This document shows positions 6,154-7,059 of a stretch of DNA of 7,059 nucleotides, in pieces. Source of the stretch: Opitutaceae bacterium (GTDB taxonomy: Bacteria; Verrucomicrobiota; Verrucomicrobiae; Opitutales; Opitutaceae); the NCBI GenBank assembly GCA_031266495.1, contig JAISAX010000268.1, positions 1 to 7,059 on the forward strand. The letters are read 5' to 3'. The position numbers and the translations under genes were made by a program. The notes below the pieces were generated by a model. That model was given only the letters and a program-made list of their open reading frames with translations, did not search any database and was not told the DNA's origin. Within the stretch, counting starts at the first letter, position 1; each line of letters opens with the position of its first letter.

Positions 6154-6872
6154 TGTAGTTCCCAGTAAGACGACGCCTTGGGATAGCTGTCTTCCCAATA
6201 AAAAGGCTGGCCGTTTTTGTCCCAGACGATGCCACCCTCGGCTTCGGCCAGATGGACGTCATCTGTGTTCTCGTCCGCGTTGTAAACGCCTTTCCGGTTC
6301 AGGACGCTGCCGGAGGCCATCAAGAGGTTTGCTTTGCCGGAATGCCGATATTTCGGATGGAGAAAACCTCTGTGGCGTCCCGTAAAACCGGAGGTATCCT
6401 TGGCCGTTTTGTCGCCGGCAGCGGAGTCCCAGAGCAAAGGGGTGCGCGAGGGATTCTGAATGAGGGAGAAAGGCATGTTGGAAAGGTTCCTGTCGAATTG
6501 ATAGCCGCGAAAACCGAGGGTCGTCCAGGTCTGGGTCGGAAAATATTCAGGAAACCGGCGGGCGAAATCCGGGCAGCAGAGCCTGGACTCGGCGTTGCGG
6601 TTTTTCATGCTTAAGTAGGGTGCCAGGCTGTCCTGCCAGTTGCCGGCACGCGGGAGGCGTCCCCGGTTGTCGTCGGTAAACGTCATAGCGGCGATGCCGT
6701 ACTGGCGAAGGTTTGCAATGCAACTGGCATTACGCACGGAAGCGCGCGCCTTGCCGACAACAGGAATGGTAATGGCCGCAAGGATACCGATGATCACGAT
6801 CACCGTCAGCAATTCGACCAGGGTGAAACCGGGAACGGCGCGACGGACTTCGTCTTGTTGATGGATAGTCAT
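6150..6872 (-). CDS. Prepilin-type N-terminal cleavage/methylation protein (pseudopilin-like)
   Basis: From ATG 6872 the product has 240 residues. A 15-residue leader ends in Gly15, followed by the type IV prepilin signature FTLVELL with Glu20 at mature position +5 and a hydrophobic helix to about residue 40. Prepilin peptidase would cut after Gly15 and methylate Phe16. The rest (NASCIANLRQYGIAAMTFTDDNRGRLP, then WDS and a late RHSGKANLLMASGSV) matches the large family of such proteins in Verrucomicrobia, Planctomycetes and Lentisphaerae, which usually carry a C-terminal H-x9-DG motif. Here His177 is followed at the right distance by Ser187-Gly188, so the Asp is replaced. An in-frame GTG at 6923 would add 17 residues and is the alternative start; the ATG gives a more normal leader length. 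Role in secretion or surface structure is not known. Confidence 0.9.
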   Translation of the reverse strand: MTIHQQDEVRRAVPGFTLVELLTVIVIIGILAAITIPVVGKARASVRNASCIANLRQYGIAAMTFTDDNRGRLPRAGNWQDSLAPYLSMKNRNAESRLCCPDFARRFPEYFPTQTWTTLGFRGYQFDRNLSNMPFSLIQNPSRTPLLWDSAAGDKTAKDTSGFTGRHRGFLHPKYRHSGKANLLMASGSVLNRKGVYNADENTDDVHLAEAEGGIVWDKNGQPFYWEDSYPKASSYWELQ

Positions 6873-6940
6873 TGGGGGAAACCCCGGAGGTGGGGCTATT
6901 GATGGGTTGTGTTTGTTGCTCACTGTTCAGTGCTTACTGC

Positions 6941-6959
6941 GGGGGGGGGGGGGGGGGGG
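6941..6959. repeat. G19 homopolymer (C19 on the prepilin coding strand) and G-rich window end
   Basis: Nineteen G in a row lie upstream of the prepilin-type gene, 17 bases before the alternative GTG start and 68 before the ATG. The rest of the window (6960-7059) has no supportable gene; it contains further G-runs such as G6 at 6977-6982 and G8 at 7035-7042. The tract may be a slippage-prone regulatory spacer or may mark unreliable assembly near a contig end. Confidence 0.85.
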
Positions 6960-7059
6960 TAGGAAGTAGGCCATTTGGGGGGCCGTTGGCGTTGGGGGCA
7001 ACCTGCGCCCTACCGACCGACCACCGGGCGACGTGGGGGGGGTTGTCGGGGACCGGATG

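Overview
The window is high-GC bacterial DNA that looks like Verrucomicrobiota, probably an Opitutaceae-type genome. This is inferred from the gene mix rather than from a marker gene: a PEP-CTERM surface protein, secreted polysaccharide-degrading enzymes, a prepilin-type (FTLVELL) protein, a short RelE/ParE-like toxin-antitoxin pair and hairpin-rich intergenic repeats. No gene shows a strong, well-placed Shine-Dalgarno sequence, so several start codons are uncertain.

Layout. 94-855 (+) encodes an exported PEP-CTERM protein of unknown function. 918-2519 (+) encodes a secreted two-domain glycoside hydrolase: a jelly-roll-like N-terminal module followed by a family 5 catalytic domain. Its signal peptide contains six Ile-Pro repeats, and a C12 tract lies just upstream. 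2537-2684 is a palindromic intergenic element built from two facing hairpins. 2753-3244 (-) is a toxin-antitoxin pair with the antitoxin first. 3280-4587 (+), divergent from the antitoxin, encodes a secreted acetyl-xylan-esterase-like enzyme (CE7/AXE1 type) with an intact Ser-Asp-His triad. 4600-4800 is a second hairpin array sharing a leader sequence with the first element. 4918-6105 (+) is a DUF1016/YhcG-type PD-(D/E)XK nuclease gene broken by three separate -1 frameshifts, one of them at a perfect 45-nt palindrome. 6150-6872 (-) encodes a pseudopilin-like protein. Upstream of it is a run of 19 G on the + strand (C19 on the coding strand), and the window ends in G-rich sequence.

Biology. 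The hydrolase and esterase would act together outside the cytoplasm on plant-type polysaccharide, the first cutting the backbone and the second removing acetyl groups. The toxin-antitoxin pair sits between them and the nuclease is decayed, so the locus reads as a polysaccharide-use region interrupted by accessory DNA. I do not see a convincing complete new defence or mobile system. The most unusual signals are structural: hairpin repeats with compensating base changes and a shared leader tag, a palindrome that looks like a template-switch mutation, and similar C-tract/CTGAACA contexts before two unrelated exported-protein genes.
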